Positions 8,690-17,181 of a DNA stretch of 64,000 nucleotides are shown in pieces (the first letter of the stretch is position 1; every line of letters starts with the position of its first letter). The DNA comes from Elusimicrobiota bacterium. GTDB lineage: Bacteria; Elusimicrobiota; Elusimicrobia; JACQPE01. The stretch spans positions 51,729 through 115,728 of the forward strand of contig JACPAN010000016.1 of assembly GCA_016180815.1 (NCBI GenBank), given 5' to 3'. The notes beneath the pieces were generated by a model. That model had not been told where the DNA came from, did no database searches, and worked only from the letters and a program-made list of their open reading frames with translations. Position numbers and translations under genes: made by a program.

Positions 8690-9187
8690 TCAAAGAGTCT
8701 CGATCCAACGGCCGAGCACCACAAGCTCGGCCGCCACAGCCAACGCCGTCACTTCAAGGGGGATGACGGCGGCTGCCGTCCAGCCCATGGCCGCCGCAGA
8801 CAAAAGCCCGGCGGCCAATGTTCCCCCAATAAGAAGAACGGCCAGGGCAATGGCGCCGACCTTAGGCCAGTTAAATTGGAACCCTCCGGATGATTGATTA
8901 TATTGAGCAGCCGGACGCCACGGAAGATAAGGCCCGTCCCAGGACAACCCGGACGCAGACGGGTCGGCTCCCCGTGTCTTCAAAAACGGTGTCTCCAGTC
9001 GAGCAAGAAGCAGACCTTCTTGCTTGTTTTTTCCCCGATCAAAGATGCGCATGAGTTCTTCGGCGCCAGGGGCCTCCCCGCCGTCTTCGGCATAAGCCGG
9101 CAGAGCAAATAACCCGTATAGGATAAGGGCGGACACCAGAGGGCCCTGTCTTAAAAATCCAACCATGGTCGACACCAAATTTCTCAT
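8690..9187 (-). CDS. Secreted FD-motif protein with hydrophobic hairpin, unknown function
   Basis: Not recognised. This 165-residue product has a long signal peptide (to about A33), then EELMRIFDRGKNK with Phe at residue 49, about 16 after cleavage. A polar Pro/Trp-containing stretch follows, then two Gly/Ala-rich hydrophobic segments (about 108-130 and 134-160) ending near the C terminus. This order (signal peptide, FD motif, polar linker, paired hydrophobic helices) recurs in the proteins between 18.8 and 23.7 kb. It starts immediately after the stop of the upstream gene, so the two are cotranscribed. A pore, anchor or holin-like function is conceivable but unproven. Confidence 0.6.
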   Translation of the reverse strand: MRNLVSTMVGFLRQGPLVSALILYGLFALPAYAEDGGEAPGAEELMRIFDRGKNKQEGLLLARLETPFLKTRGADPSASGLSWDGPYLPWRPAAQYNQSSGGFQFNWPKVGAIALAVLLIGGTLAAGLLSAAAMGWTAAAVIPLEVTALAVAAELVVLGRWIETL

Positions 9188-9991
9188 TTAAGGTTGGCAG
9201 CAAATAACACCGGTCCCGTGGCTATGGCAGCCGTTGTCAAAGCGGGATGACGGCGCCTGATTTGTCTGAACCGGCCATTCGCCGCCGTCCGTCTGACCGG
9301 AGGCCTGATTGGCAACCTGCTGATTATAAAAACCGCCTTGCCCGGGCCTGCGCACGCAGTCGTAATCCGCCGGACGCCGATGGCCGCCGGAAAACCCCGC
9401 GTCCGCCCCATCGACATTCCCTGGAGTATCAGGAGTTTTAGGCAAAACCCAAGGGTTCAGCATTTGCACTTCCCTGCGGCCGTCCTGTTTGGGTTGATCA
9501 ATTTCCCGCCAAAGCCTGCTTCGCTGCTCGGTTAATTTATTGATTGTGTTCATGATTTCCTTCTGCCGCTCGCTCAAATCCGTGGCTGTGCGGCCGACAT
9601 CACCGCGCGAGCGGTTCAATTCCTCACGATAGTAATCCAAGGCTTGCTGAGTTTTTTGCAATTCCTGTTCTTGGGAGGTCCCGCCGTCGGGCCTTGCCTT
9701 GGACCATTCTCCGCCTGCCGGCACCACCGGCATCGTCCCTAAATGGGGATCGGAATCTTGATGAATGCATTGTGTTCCCCGGCAGTTATTCGTCCGGCCT
9801 TCGCCCAACGATAATCCGGCGCTACCGCCGTCAAAAGATGATTGGGCCTGCCCTGCAGCATCGGCCTGCCGGCGAAGCTGCTGTTTCACAGTGGCGCAAG
9901 TGCCATAACCATCGCTGGTTTCAGCCTTTAAGAACACGGCAGCCATAAAAATTGTGACCAGCGTCCCTAAGGAAACTCGTTTAATCTTCAT
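9188..9991 (-). CDS. Secreted Cys-containing coiled-coil protein with FDGG motif
   Basis: Not recognised. It is 267 residues, with a signal peptide to about A23. The mature region has CATVKQQLRRQ and then QSSFDGGSAG with Phe at residue 53, a longer spacing (30) than in its relatives. Cysteines occur in pairs (NNCRGTQC). A coiled coil of about 45 residues (about 108-155, DYYREELNRSRG region) is followed by a Gly/Pro/Asn-rich tail ending in CHSHGTG and CC. The Cys pattern implies disulfides outside the cytoplasm. AGGAGG lies upstream of the ATG at 9991. It is the first gene of a minus-strand set with the two genes below it and diverges from the gene at 10194. Confidence 0.6.
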   Translation of the reverse strand: MKIKRVSLGTLVTIFMAAVFLKAETSDGYGTCATVKQQLRRQADAAGQAQSSFDGGSAGLSLGEGRTNNCRGTQCIHQDSDPHLGTMPVVPAGGEWSKARPDGGTSQEQELQKTQQALDYYREELNRSRGDVGRTATDLSERQKEIMNTINKLTEQRSRLWREIDQPKQDGRREVQMLNPWVLPKTPDTPGNVDGADAGFSGGHRRPADYDCVRRPGQGGFYNQQVANQASGQTDGGEWPVQTNQAPSSRFDNGCHSHGTGVICCQP

Positions 9992-10193
9992 CGTATTGTC
10001 CTCCTATCCCAACTCGGGCCTCTCCCTGCCTATTAAGATGACAAAAAGAACGATTTTTCTCTTGAGTCTTGGGGGTTAAACAACCGGGACTTTGGTTTGG
10101 TTTCGTGCGGCTCTCCCAAACGACCACCGGAGGTAACTTCTAATTAATAGCAAGGAACAAAAATTCCATCGGCAAGAAAGGAGACGGCCGGCG

Positions 10194-10706
10194 ATGCTTA
10201 AAAAGAAAAATTTAATCTTCCTATCGACGCTGTTTTTAATCCCGGCTCTATCAGCCACGGTTCAAGCAAATTCCGGTTATTTGGACGTTGTTTTCGAAAG
10301 TTCAGCGCGAGGTCCCAAATTGCAATTTAGGCCTCAAGAAATTACGGCCTTGATTGACAATGACGCTTCGCCGATGCAAGCAGTGCGCGCCCAGGTCAAG
10401 GGTTCATGGAGAAGCCCCGGCAACAAGAACCCTGTTCTGCTTCAATATACGGGCATGAATATTAACGTTTTAAACTCTGCGGGGACGCAGGCTTACCCCG
10501 GAGTAACCTTGCGTTTGACGCCCAATACCGAAGCCTCGATCCTGAAATCCGCCAGGCCGTCGCGCTTATCGTTAAACGCCCGCCATGTTTTGGACGGGGA
10601 CATAAGACTCGAACGAGGAATGCAGGCGGTCATCACCATTTTCGTGAAGCTGGGCAAAAGGACGGGCAGAGTTATTCTTCCCAATGTCGCTTTCCGCTAT
10701 TGGTAA
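10194..10706 (+). CDS. Secreted beta-rich protein, unknown function
   Basis: A 170-residue exported protein with a clear signal peptide (cleavage near TVQA). The mature part alternates hydrophobic and polar residues as expected for a beta-sandwich (YLDVVFESS, VTLRLTPN, GMQAVITIFVKLG, RVILPNVAFRYW) and has no cysteines. I do not recognise a family. AAAGGAG is 10 nt before the ATG. The gene at 10742 follows within 36 nt on the same strand, and the secreted-protein set ending at 9991 diverges from it. Confidence 0.6.
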   Translation: MLKKKNLIFLSTLFLIPALSATVQANSGYLDVVFESSARGPKLQFRPQEITALIDNDASPMQAVRAQVKGSWRSPGNKNPVLLQYTGMNINVLNSAGTQAYPGVTLRLTPNTEASILKSARPSRLSLNARHVLDGDIRLERGMQAVITIFVKLGKRTGRVILPNVAFRYW

Positions 10707-10741
10707 ATCTGATCCCGGTAAAAACAACAAGGAGAATGCAA

Positions 10742-11338
10742 ATGACGCAAAAAATAAAAGGATTATTGGCAGCCGCCGGCTTTTTTGTTTTGGGAGAAAC
10801 AAAAATTCTGGCTGCTGACAACCGCGATTGGCAAAACTGGTCAATCGTTTCAGCCGTTCATGATCGAGCCGCCTTGCCGCGCTTTGTGCAGGCCACGGCC
10901 GCAGCCGCTCCTGCGAGCGTAACCGTTTCGCTTCCGGAAAGCCCGGCGCCGGCGCGGGTGTCCATCATGAACCTGACTGAAAGCCTGACCCAACGGCTGT
11001 CCGCCGTTGATCAGGAAATGACTCAATTAAATCAACGGGAAATCACTCTACTGGGCGCCGTCAATTATCGAATGAACAGGCTATGCCGGGGTTGCGGCTG
11101 CGTCGAAGGCCCCCAATTTACAAACCTAGCCGCGCTGCTCGAATACCACAAGGCCTCCGGAGGCGCCAAGGGCCTGCTGAAAGAAATCGAAAGCTGGCAT
11201 TGGAAACCGGCCATGACCGTAGCCACGGTGATCGCCGAAGCAAACGTAATCGTTGGGCGGCGAAATGAGCTTCACGCGGAAAAAGAAAACATTAGAACCA
11301 TGCTCAATCAACTGGTTGAGCCCATGAAACAGCAATAG
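10742..11338 (+). CDS. Secreted helical protein with CxxCxC motif
   Basis: A 198-residue exported protein of unknown function. A signal peptide (MTQKIKGLLAAAGFFVLGETKILA) precedes an Ala/Pro-rich segment. A helical region (about 75-110) leads to CRGCGCVEGPQF, and a final helix-rich domain completes it. ATG 10742 was chosen because GGAG is 7 nt upstream; a nearer ATG at 10736 is too close to it. It lies just behind the beta-rich gene at 10194, probably in one transcript. Confidence 0.58.
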   Translation: MTQKIKGLLAAAGFFVLGETKILAADNRDWQNWSIVSAVHDRAALPRFVQATAAAAPASVTVSLPESPAPARVSIMNLTESLTQRLSAVDQEMTQLNQREITLLGAVNYRMNRLCRGCGCVEGPQFTNLAALLEYHKASGGAKGLLKEIESWHWKPAMTVATVIAEANVIVGRRNELHAEKENIRTMLNQLVEPMKQQ

Positions 11339-11445
11339 CTGGGGATTATAAAGCCAAGCGTAAGGCCCGGTGAATGATCGGACGAAAAATAAGACCCAGT
11401 TTAGAAAAGGATAATTTTTCGTAGCGGCCGGCCAAGGAACGGGGG

Positions 11446-11622
11446 CGGGTTTTTGACATCCGTTTTGCCGGAACGCGGGTGGATATGGCCAAACTGGAGG
11501 GCTGTATCTCCTATTTTCGGGACGCCATTCGAACCGTCAACGCTTACACAACGCTGGAAGAAACGGAAAAATCCGCGCTGATTTTCATCGAAGGCAAAAT
11601 TCTGAAGCTATTCGATTTCTGA
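11446..11622 (+). pseudogene. C-terminal remnant of a regulator paralogous to the next gene
   Basis: The frame ending in TGA at 11620-11622 encodes about 58 residues that match the C terminus of the intact regulator at 11671-12528 nearly position by position. DIRFAGTRVD corresponds to DVRYCGVRAD, YFRDAIRTVNAY to HFRDAIRSVNAY, and the ends KLFDF are identical. A stop (TAG at 11422-11424) closes the frame upstream and no start or N-terminal domain is present. The remainder of the 332-bp gap (11339-11670) shows nothing else coding. This is the relic of a duplicated regulator lying directly before its sister copy. Confidence 0.8.
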
Positions 11623-11670
11623 ATCAATAATGAATCATGATGAGTCAAATTACTATCATGTGGTGAAACC

Positions 11671-12528
11671 ATGGTAACGGCATTCTCCCGCGTCTTCGCC
11701 AAGCTGCGCAAAGAAGCGGGTTTTGAAACCGCCTATCAGTTTTTTCACAAAAACGGCGGCGCCAAAGTTTTCAAATGCAGCTTCCCTAATTACCTGCGCA
11801 TCGAGAAAGGGACGCATTTGCCCCAGCCCAAACGCCTGCCGCTTTTATGCACGCTATTGAGACTCCCCCTTAAATCGAACGAACTTAAAGAACTGATCCT
11901 GGCGTACCTGACGACATGGCTCGGTTCCAAAGACTTGACGGATTGGGTGCTGGGTCCATTCACAAACGGCGTCGGCCAAGCCATGGCCAGCGATCCCGGC
12001 GCTCAAGCGCTTCGCAAAGTCATCCGCGATTCGGCCCAGCCTCTGGCCTTGGCTCAATATGAAACGATTATGAAAAACCGGGCCAGTTATTGGTGCTACC
12101 GGGTTTTAACCAGCGCCAAGGAGCCTTTCGGCGTCCAGGAATTGACCAAACTGCTCGGGCTTAGAACTGATGAAATCCAAACGGCTTTGACCGCCCTGGA
12201 AAAACAACTGATCGTCAAAAAAACTAAAAACGGACGATACGAGAGCCCCCTGGCCGGACAATTTCTGGTCTTCCCGGACTCCAATTTGATTTCCAAGGGC
12301 ATGATGGACCGGGTTTTCCAATACAACGCGGAAATGATCAAAAAGAAAGGCGAGCTGCTTGATGTCCGCTATTGCGGCGTGAGGGCCGATACCGGAAAAA
12401 TACAAGGCTTCGTCCCTCATTTCCGCGACGCCATCCGCAGCGTCAACGCCTACGCTGTCACCGAAAAAACGGATCAATCGGCGCTGGTCTTCGTGGAAGG
12501 ACGGGTTTACAAACTTTTTGATTTCTAA
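11671..12528 (+). CDS. DNA-binding regulator, XRE-like plus winged helix (TIGR02147/DUF4423-like)
   Basis: A 285-residue regulator. Residues about 5-75 form a helix-turn-helix with the unusual insert FFHKNGGAKVF and YLRIEKGTHLPQP, matching XRE helix 3. The middle (about 150-195, YWCYRVLTS...FGVQELTKLLGL...ALTALEKQLI) is a winged helix resembling the second half of the TIGR02147/DUF4423 regulators of Fibrobacter and Bdellovibrio. The C-terminal domain ends in ALVFVEGRVYKLFDF. It is a paralogue of the gene at 21828 and of the remnant just upstream. TACTAT (11651-11656) is a possible -10. It borders one secreted-protein cluster and overlaps the PHP gene by 11 nt, so control of these is inferred. 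Confidence 0.7.
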   Translation: MVTAFSRVFAKLRKEAGFETAYQFFHKNGGAKVFKCSFPNYLRIEKGTHLPQPKRLPLLCTLLRLPLKSNELKELILAYLTTWLGSKDLTDWVLGPFTNGVGQAMASDPGAQALRKVIRDSAQPLALAQYETIMKNRASYWCYRVLTSAKEPFGVQELTKLLGLRTDEIQTALTALEKQLIVKKTKNGRYESPLAGQFLVFPDSNLISKGMMDRVFQYNAEMIKKKGELLDVRYCGVRADTGKIQGFVPHFRDAIRSVNAYAVTEKTDQSALVFVEGRVYKLFDF

Positions 12529-13537
12529 ACTTGCCCGGCGCTTCGCCTTAACCCTGTTCCTGACGTCCTCATTAACGGGATGGATTTGCGCCCAAGACTC
12601 CCGATGGTGGAAAGGCAATATCCACACGCATACTTTGAATTCGGACGGCGATTCCTCCCCTGGCGAAGTCGCTCACTGGTACCGGGATCACGGCTATGAT
12701 TTTTTGGTGTTGAGCGATCATAATTACCGGACCGCAATCGATGAGCTGCAAAAAGAATTCGACCGGGAAACGAGCGTTCAAAGCAAAGGCTCCTTTCTTT
12801 TTATTCCGGGCGAAGAAGTGACGTCAAGTTTCGACAAAATCCCCGTTCATACCAACGGCGTGGACACTCAACACAGCGTCCAGGTTCCCACCGCCACGAG
12901 CAAAACCGGGCTTCTTCAGGCCCAAGTGGACGCCATTCACGCGGCCGGCGGCGTAGCGAGCGTCAATCACCCGAACTTCCGCTGGGCGCTGACCGCCCGC
13001 GATCTCGCGTCGTTGCGCCACCTCAAACACTTTGAAATTTTCAACGGCCACCCCCATGCCAACAATTCGGGTGGAGGGGCCTATCAAAGCCTGGAGGAGA
13101 TGTGGGATGAGATTTTGAGCAATGGCATCCGCCTCTTCGGCGTGGCCGTAGACGACGCGCATCATTTCCAGGTTTGGGGGTCGCAATACGCCAATCCCGG
13201 ACGAGGCTTTATCATGGTTCGGGCCGCAAGCCTAAGCCGGGAGGCGATCCGCCAAGCTTTCGAAAACGGCAATTTTTACGCTTCAACCGGGGTGCTTCTG
13301 GATAATATCGAAATGGCTGCCGGGACTCTCTCCATCCGAATCAAAGCAAACGGGGACGCGGCCTTTCGAACGTATTTCATCGGCGACAACGGACGCGTTT
13401 TAGGCCGCTCGACATCACTGACGCCGTCTTACACCCTGAAAAAAAGGGATGACTATGTCCGCGCAAGAATCGTATCCAGCCGAGGGGAATACGCCTGGAC
13501 TCAGCCCTTATTCCGGAACGAACGGCCGTATCCATAG
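12518..13537 (+). CDS. Secreted PHP-domain metallohydrolase
   Basis: A 339-residue exported phosphoesterase-type hydrolase of the PHP superfamily (CehA/McbA-like). After a signal peptide (cleavage near ICAQ) the metal ligands appear in order: NIHTHTLNSDGD, VLSDHNYRT, FIPGEEVTS, VNHPNFRW and AVDDAHHF. A C-terminal beta domain of about 80 residues follows (from about 260). The start is TTG at 12518, overlapping the regulator stop by 11 nt. No in-frame ATG or GTG gives a signal peptide, so the TTG is preferred. The substrate is unknown; the family includes phosphodiesterases and carbamate or phosphonate hydrolases. Confidence 0.75.
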   Translation: MISKLARRFALTLFLTSSLTGWICAQDSRWWKGNIHTHTLNSDGDSSPGEVAHWYRDHGYDFLVLSDHNYRTAIDELQKEFDRETSVQSKGSFLFIPGEEVTSSFDKIPVHTNGVDTQHSVQVPTATSKTGLLQAQVDAIHAAGGVASVNHPNFRWALTARDLASLRHLKHFEIFNGHPHANNSGGGAYQSLEEMWDEILSNGIRLFGVAVDDAHHFQVWGSQYANPGRGFIMVRAASLSREAIRQAFENGNFYASTGVLLDNIEMAAGTLSIRIKANGDAAFRTYFIGDNGRVLGRSTSLTPSYTLKKRDDYVRARIVSSRGEYAWTQPLFRNERPYP

Positions 13538-13563
13538 AGGAACAGTTTGATGGAGCCTGCCGT

Positions 13564-14700
13564 TCAATGCGGCGATTGTTCGCTTAACTTTTGAAGATAA
13601 AAAAGCACCTGGGCCAGCTCATCGCCGGACGGCACGGACTCAAGAGAAGGCATCTTGCCTTTCCCCTGGCTAAGCAAACGCGCCAGCTGCCGGTCGCTCA
13701 TATCCAAGATAACCTTCTTGGTTAAATCCAAATCCCGGCGGCGTACGTCCAAAAGCCTGGCCGCGATATGCGTTCCCTTGCCGTCCCATCCATGGCAAAG
13801 GGCGCAATGATGGCTATAGAAAGAAGAGGACGCGAACGGCTCCTGCCGGGACGCCGCCTCTTGACCCAACGAACGAACATGACGCACCAGGCTGTCCACC
13901 TCGGCGTCGTTGAGCTTTTCCATGAATCCGGGCAGGTTGCCGTACGCGGGCATGCGCCGGCCTCCTTGCCTGATGTGCCGGGCCAGGGCCGCGTCGGCGA
14001 CCGGCTGAGTTTGAGCATCGGTCAAATCGGTATCCGAGGCGGCCGCGCCGAGGGACTTCAACGGAGCGTTGGCCCCCTTGCCGTCCTCGCCGTGACATCG
14101 GGCGCAGCGCGCCAGGTACAGATGCTCAGGAAGCACGCTGGCCTTAAGATTGATCGGCGGCGGGGGCCATAAGTTTTCATCATCCATAACGTCCGGCCCC
14201 GGCGGCTCCTGCCAATCTTTTTTGATCTTGCCCCTGGCGCTGGCTAAGATGGCGCCGTCGGCGACGCGAATCAAACGGGCGTTGACCTCGACCACTTCGC
14301 CCATCAGATCCACTTCCATCACCGTGCCGGTGACGACGGCCTCAACCCCAAGAATTTTTCCGACGCGATGGGCGGAGACCTCGTCAAGCACGCCCACTTG
14401 ATGAAGTTTCTCTTCGCCGAGCAAACGATTCAACAGCTGCCGTTCGACGACCTGAATGTTGCCGCGTTCGGTCAGCCGCATGGTCAGCCGTTCGCTGATC
14501 GTCACCACGGCAGGCGAGCCGGACCGGCTCAAATCCACAAAAGGCAGGACAGCCACTTTAGCCCCGGCCGCGGGTTTCCAAGAGCGCAATAATTGGCGCG
14601 CGAGTCGGCCGTATTGATCCCGGCGGCATGAACCTGCCGTCATCATCACGCACGCAGCCGCGATCAGCAGGCGTGCCGCCGGTATATTTTTGAATCGCAT
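13564..14700 (-). CDS. Lipoprotein: FlgO/CsgG-like domain fused to two cytochrome c domains
   Basis: A 378-residue protein with a lipoprotein-type signal (AGSC). Residues about 40-165 (KVAVLPFVDLSRSG...ISERLTMRLTERG...VVERQLLNRLLGEE...ADAVVTGTV-like) match FlgO/CsgG-type curli or flagellar accessory domains. Two c-type cytochrome domains follow, each with a CxxCH haem site: CARCHGEDGKG with distal Met in GGRRMPAYG, and CALCHGWDGKG with distal Met in GKGKMPSLE. The fusion places a diheme electron carrier on an outer-membrane-type lipoprotein. A TTGACG-17-TATAGT promoter lies directly upstream. The neighbours give no redox context. Confidence 0.75.
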   Translation of the reverse strand: MRFKNIPAARLLIAAACVMMTAGSCRRDQYGRLARQLLRSWKPAAGAKVAVLPFVDLSRSGSPAVVTISERLTMRLTERGNIQVVERQLLNRLLGEEKLHQVGVLDEVSAHRVGKILGVEAVVTGTVMEVDLMGEVVEVNARLIRVADGAILASARGKIKKDWQEPPGPDVMDDENLWPPPPINLKASVLPEHLYLARCARCHGEDGKGANAPLKSLGAAASDTDLTDAQTQPVADAALARHIRQGGRRMPAYGNLPGFMEKLNDAEVDSLVRHVRSLGQEAASRQEPFASSSFYSHHCALCHGWDGKGTHIAARLLDVRRRDLDLTKKVILDMSDRQLARLLSQGKGKMPSLESVPSGDELAQVLFYLQKLSEQSPH

Positions 14701-14710
14701 GGCTATCTAA

Positions 14711-14739
14711 ACTATAAGGGACGAATGAATCGGCGTCAA
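14711..14739 (-). promoter_or_regulatory. Sigma-70 promoter of the cytochrome fusion gene
   Basis: Read on the minus strand, TTGACG (14739-14734) and TATAGT (14716-14711) are separated by exactly 17 bp. The -10 ends 10 nt before the ATG at 14700, leaving a leader of only a few nucleotides and no Shine-Dalgarno site. Confidence 0.65.
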
Positions 14740-14746
14740 TGACATT

Positions 14747-16258
14747 TTAAGGCTTCAAATCATCCGAACGGTCGGCCGGAACCCGGTAGCGCGTTAAAAT
14801 CGGCTCATTGGCTTTCGCCGTGGCTTTGGCATCGACGACGACCCTCGTCCCTGCATCGCCGTCATAATCGGATTGGCCCCCGGAACCCGAATAATGATCG
14901 ATCTCGATCACATGAAAATCACCCTGAGGCTTGCTCACGGCATCAAGGACATCGCGGATATCCCGGATCGCAACCCCATTGATTCTCTCGACAACGGCCC
15001 GCTTTAACTTATGGTAGCCGATATTAATGTCATCGGCCAAAACCTCATTGATCAATACGACTTGACGCCGGTTTTCCGAAGGAAGCACATGCTCCAGAAA
15101 GTATTTAAAGCGTGGATCAACGTCTTTCCAGTCCCAAGCATCCATGTAATTAAAATTCAATGGAAGAAAGACAAACCCGGCAAAAACGAAATAAGTCGGG
15201 CGCACGTCATAATAAGGGCCGCTCACCAACGAACGAAACGGCTTCACTTTGACTGCAAGCTTAACCGGAGCGCCGGACCTAAAAATTTCAAGGGCAATCT
15301 CCTCCCCCATTTGATGCTGGCTGACGATATGGGAAAAAATCAGACGCTCGCTTTTCCGATAAGGAACAGTCCCGTCATTGGCGATCCTGATGCCGTCGAC
15401 AGCCGCCAAAATATCGCCTTCCCGCAGAACATTCCACGCCGGCGAATCATAAACCACTTTGGTCACTAAAACGCCATTTTGACTGGGCCCCAGCTTGTAT
15501 AACTTTCTTAAAGCTTCGCTCTCCAACTTCTGCCAAAAAATACCCAGATCAGGAACGCCGTCATGGCGGCCGTCCCCGATATCCTTTAAAAAACGCTCCA
15601 CAATGATCACGGGAACAATGTAGCCCGTATTTTCTACACGGGAGCCGCTGTAGGATTGAAAAGAAATACCGATAAGCTTTCCGTCTTTGAAAACCGGACC
15701 CCCGCTGTTGCCCGGGTTAATGGCCGCGTCCGTTTGTATAGCCAAAAGATCCTTGCGGGAATGGGTATAGGTCTGCACCTCAATGCGGGAGACCACGCCC
15801 TCGGTGATGGAAAGGTCGTTGCCGCCGATGGGAAATCCATAGGCCGCGACTTTGTCGCGCTGAAACGGCATGGGCCCAAACTCGACAGGAATCGTTCCAT
15901 CAAAAAAAGCCGGGTCCTCAACCGTCAACATGGCGACTTCGCAATCATGAGCCACATGCTCGACATGGGCGGTATATTTCTTCGTGTCCCCGGCTTTTTT
16001 GACCTGAATATAAACCTGATCGCTGACCACGTGGGCATTGGTCAGGATGCGCCGGCCTTTGACGATGAACCCGGAACCGCCTGAATTGTACTGATAGCCC
16101 ATTTCCCAAGGCTGGTAATAATTGGGCCTTTTGATGACGGTGAAGATTTGAACGGCCGATTTTTTGAGCGCGTCGTCGGATGCCTCGATGGTCGCAGCAA
16201 CGAAACAGGAGCCTAAAAGCAACAAAGCAGGCAGAATAAATACTTTAGAATTTCTCAC
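14747..16258 (-). CDS. Deg-family serine protease (Deg9/DegP-like) with PDZ domain
   Basis: A trypsin-like periplasmic protease of 503 residues. A signal peptide (VRNSKVFILPALLLLGSC...) precedes the catalytic domain. His is in TNAHVVSDQV, Asp in HDCEVAMLTVED, and Ser in NPGNSGGPVF. A PDZ domain follows (VLVTKVVYDSPAWN...LREGDILAAVDG), then a C-terminal region with a second PDZ-like ERINGVAIRDIRDV, as in the plant Deg9 type. The start is GTG 16258, with AGGGGG 4 nt upstream. The frame is open to 16336, but that extension would translate part of the tRNA-Ala gene and is rejected. Confidence 0.85.
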   Translation of the reverse strand: MRNSKVFILPALLLLGSCFVAATIEASDDALKKSAVQIFTVIKRPNYYQPWEMGYQYNSGGSGFIVKGRRILTNAHVVSDQVYIQVKKAGDTKKYTAHVEHVAHDCEVAMLTVEDPAFFDGTIPVEFGPMPFQRDKVAAYGFPIGGNDLSITEGVVSRIEVQTYTHSRKDLLAIQTDAAINPGNSGGPVFKDGKLIGISFQSYSGSRVENTGYIVPVIIVERFLKDIGDGRHDGVPDLGIFWQKLESEALRKLYKLGPSQNGVLVTKVVYDSPAWNVLREGDILAAVDGIRIANDGTVPYRKSERLIFSHIVSQHQMGEEIALEIFRSGAPVKLAVKVKPFRSLVSGPYYDVRPTYFVFAGFVFLPLNFNYMDAWDWKDVDPRFKYFLEHVLPSENRRQVVLINEVLADDINIGYHKLKRAVVERINGVAIRDIRDVLDAVSKPQGDFHVIEIDHYSGSGGQSDYDGDAGTRVVVDAKATAKANEPILTRYRVPADRSDDLKP

Positions 16259-16291
16259 GATACCCCCTAATGCCGGCCGGCGCGAAAAAAC

Positions 16292-16367
16292 TGGTGGACC
16301 CGAAGGGATTCGAACCCTCGACCTCCACAATGCCAATGTGGCGCTCTCCCAACTGAGCTACGGGCCC
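16292..16367 (-). tRNA. tRNA-Ala (anticodon GGC), CCA encoded
   Basis: The reverse complement folds as a 76-nt cloverleaf. The acceptor GGGCCCG pairs with CGGGTCC and includes the alanine identity pair G3-U70. The D-arm is GCTCAGTTGGGAGAGC, the anticodon stem CCACA/TGTGG carries loop TTGGCAT (anticodon GGC), and the T-loop is GGTTCGAATCC. Discriminator A and an encoded CCA end it at 16292. Confidence 0.95.
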
Positions 16368-16461
16368 ACTAAAATATCCGGGGCTATTTTACCTCATTGC
16401 TTCCGAAGGAAATGAAGGGTTCTAAGGACGGGTGTGGGAAAAATTTTCGGGTGGCTCCAAA

Positions 16462-17181
16462 TTATTCGAGGCTCCGGCACTCCGGAGCCGGTTCTTGCGC
16501 GGGATCCGTCACAAACTCAACCTCGCAACGGATGACCGGGTCCGGGTCATGGCGCAGGGAGCCTAACGTTTCGCGGGCTCTTCTGCCATAAACTTCGCCT
16601 TCATCCACAAAAGAAAGATCACCTAAAGCCCCGATGGCACGCATTCTTGCCGGTCCCGCTGAGTTGTCCCGCGCCAGCCGTATAATCTCCCTGAAAATCA
16701 TCTCCTTCTCCCCGGCGGCGACAAAAGAAGCGTGAATTAAATACATCATTTCGCCAATGGCGGACTCATGGACGGCAACCTCAAGCGCCCGGGCAAAACG
16801 CGCCAGCAGATCGCGGGATTGACGGCGAATCTCGGCGGACTCATCGCTTTGCGCCAGTAAACCAAACGCCGCAAGCCACACCGCGCGCAACTGCGGCGAC
16901 AGGCGTTCCTCTCTAAGGTCAAGGAGGGCCTCCCAAGCTTCCCGCAGCCGCTCGCGCGACCACAGCACCATGGCCAACTCTCCCAAAGCTGCCTCTTGAA
17001 CGCTTTGACAGGGGTTTTCGACGACGGCCCGCTTGAGCACCTTCACGGCCCGGCGCCTGTCCGTGTCCGGACGAATCTCGAAACTGAACTCCCGGGGACA
17101 GCCAAGCTGATCCAGGGCTCCGGCCCGGCCACCGGCCGCAAACAGAACCGCCAACAGCAACGCCTTTGACACGATCTTCAC
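16462..17181 (-). CDS. Secreted HEAT-repeat-like helical protein
   Basis: A 239-residue exported protein. After a signal peptide (cleavage near GRAGA), the sequence is a run of paired amphipathic helices of 30-40 residues with HEAT-like spacing, for example RRAVKVLKRAVVENP, VQEAALGELAMVLWS, RMRAIGALGDLSF and DPDPVIRCEVEF. Cysteines lie near both ends (LGCPREF, PECRSLE). HEAT solenoids act as binding scaffolds; no partner is evident. Its ATG overlaps the stop of the gene at 17178-17894 (ATGA), so the two form an operon downstream of the regulatory region at 18.0-18.1 kb. Confidence 0.6.
   Translation of the reverse strand: MKIVSKALLLAVLFAAGGRAGALDQLGCPREFSFEIRPDTDRRRAVKVLKRAVVENPCQSVQEAALGELAMVLWSRERLREAWEALLDLREERLSPQLRAVWLAAFGLLAQSDESAEIRRQSRDLLARFARALEVAVHESAIGEMMYLIHASFVAAGEKEMIFREIIRLARDNSAGPARMRAIGALGDLSFVDEGEVYGRRARETLGSLRHDPDPVIRCEVEFVTDPAQEPAPECRSLE

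Noticed and set aside
16259..16336. N-terminal extension of the Deg protease
   Set aside because: It translates part of the tRNA-Ala gene; GTG 16258 has a strong AGGGGG site and a signal peptide.
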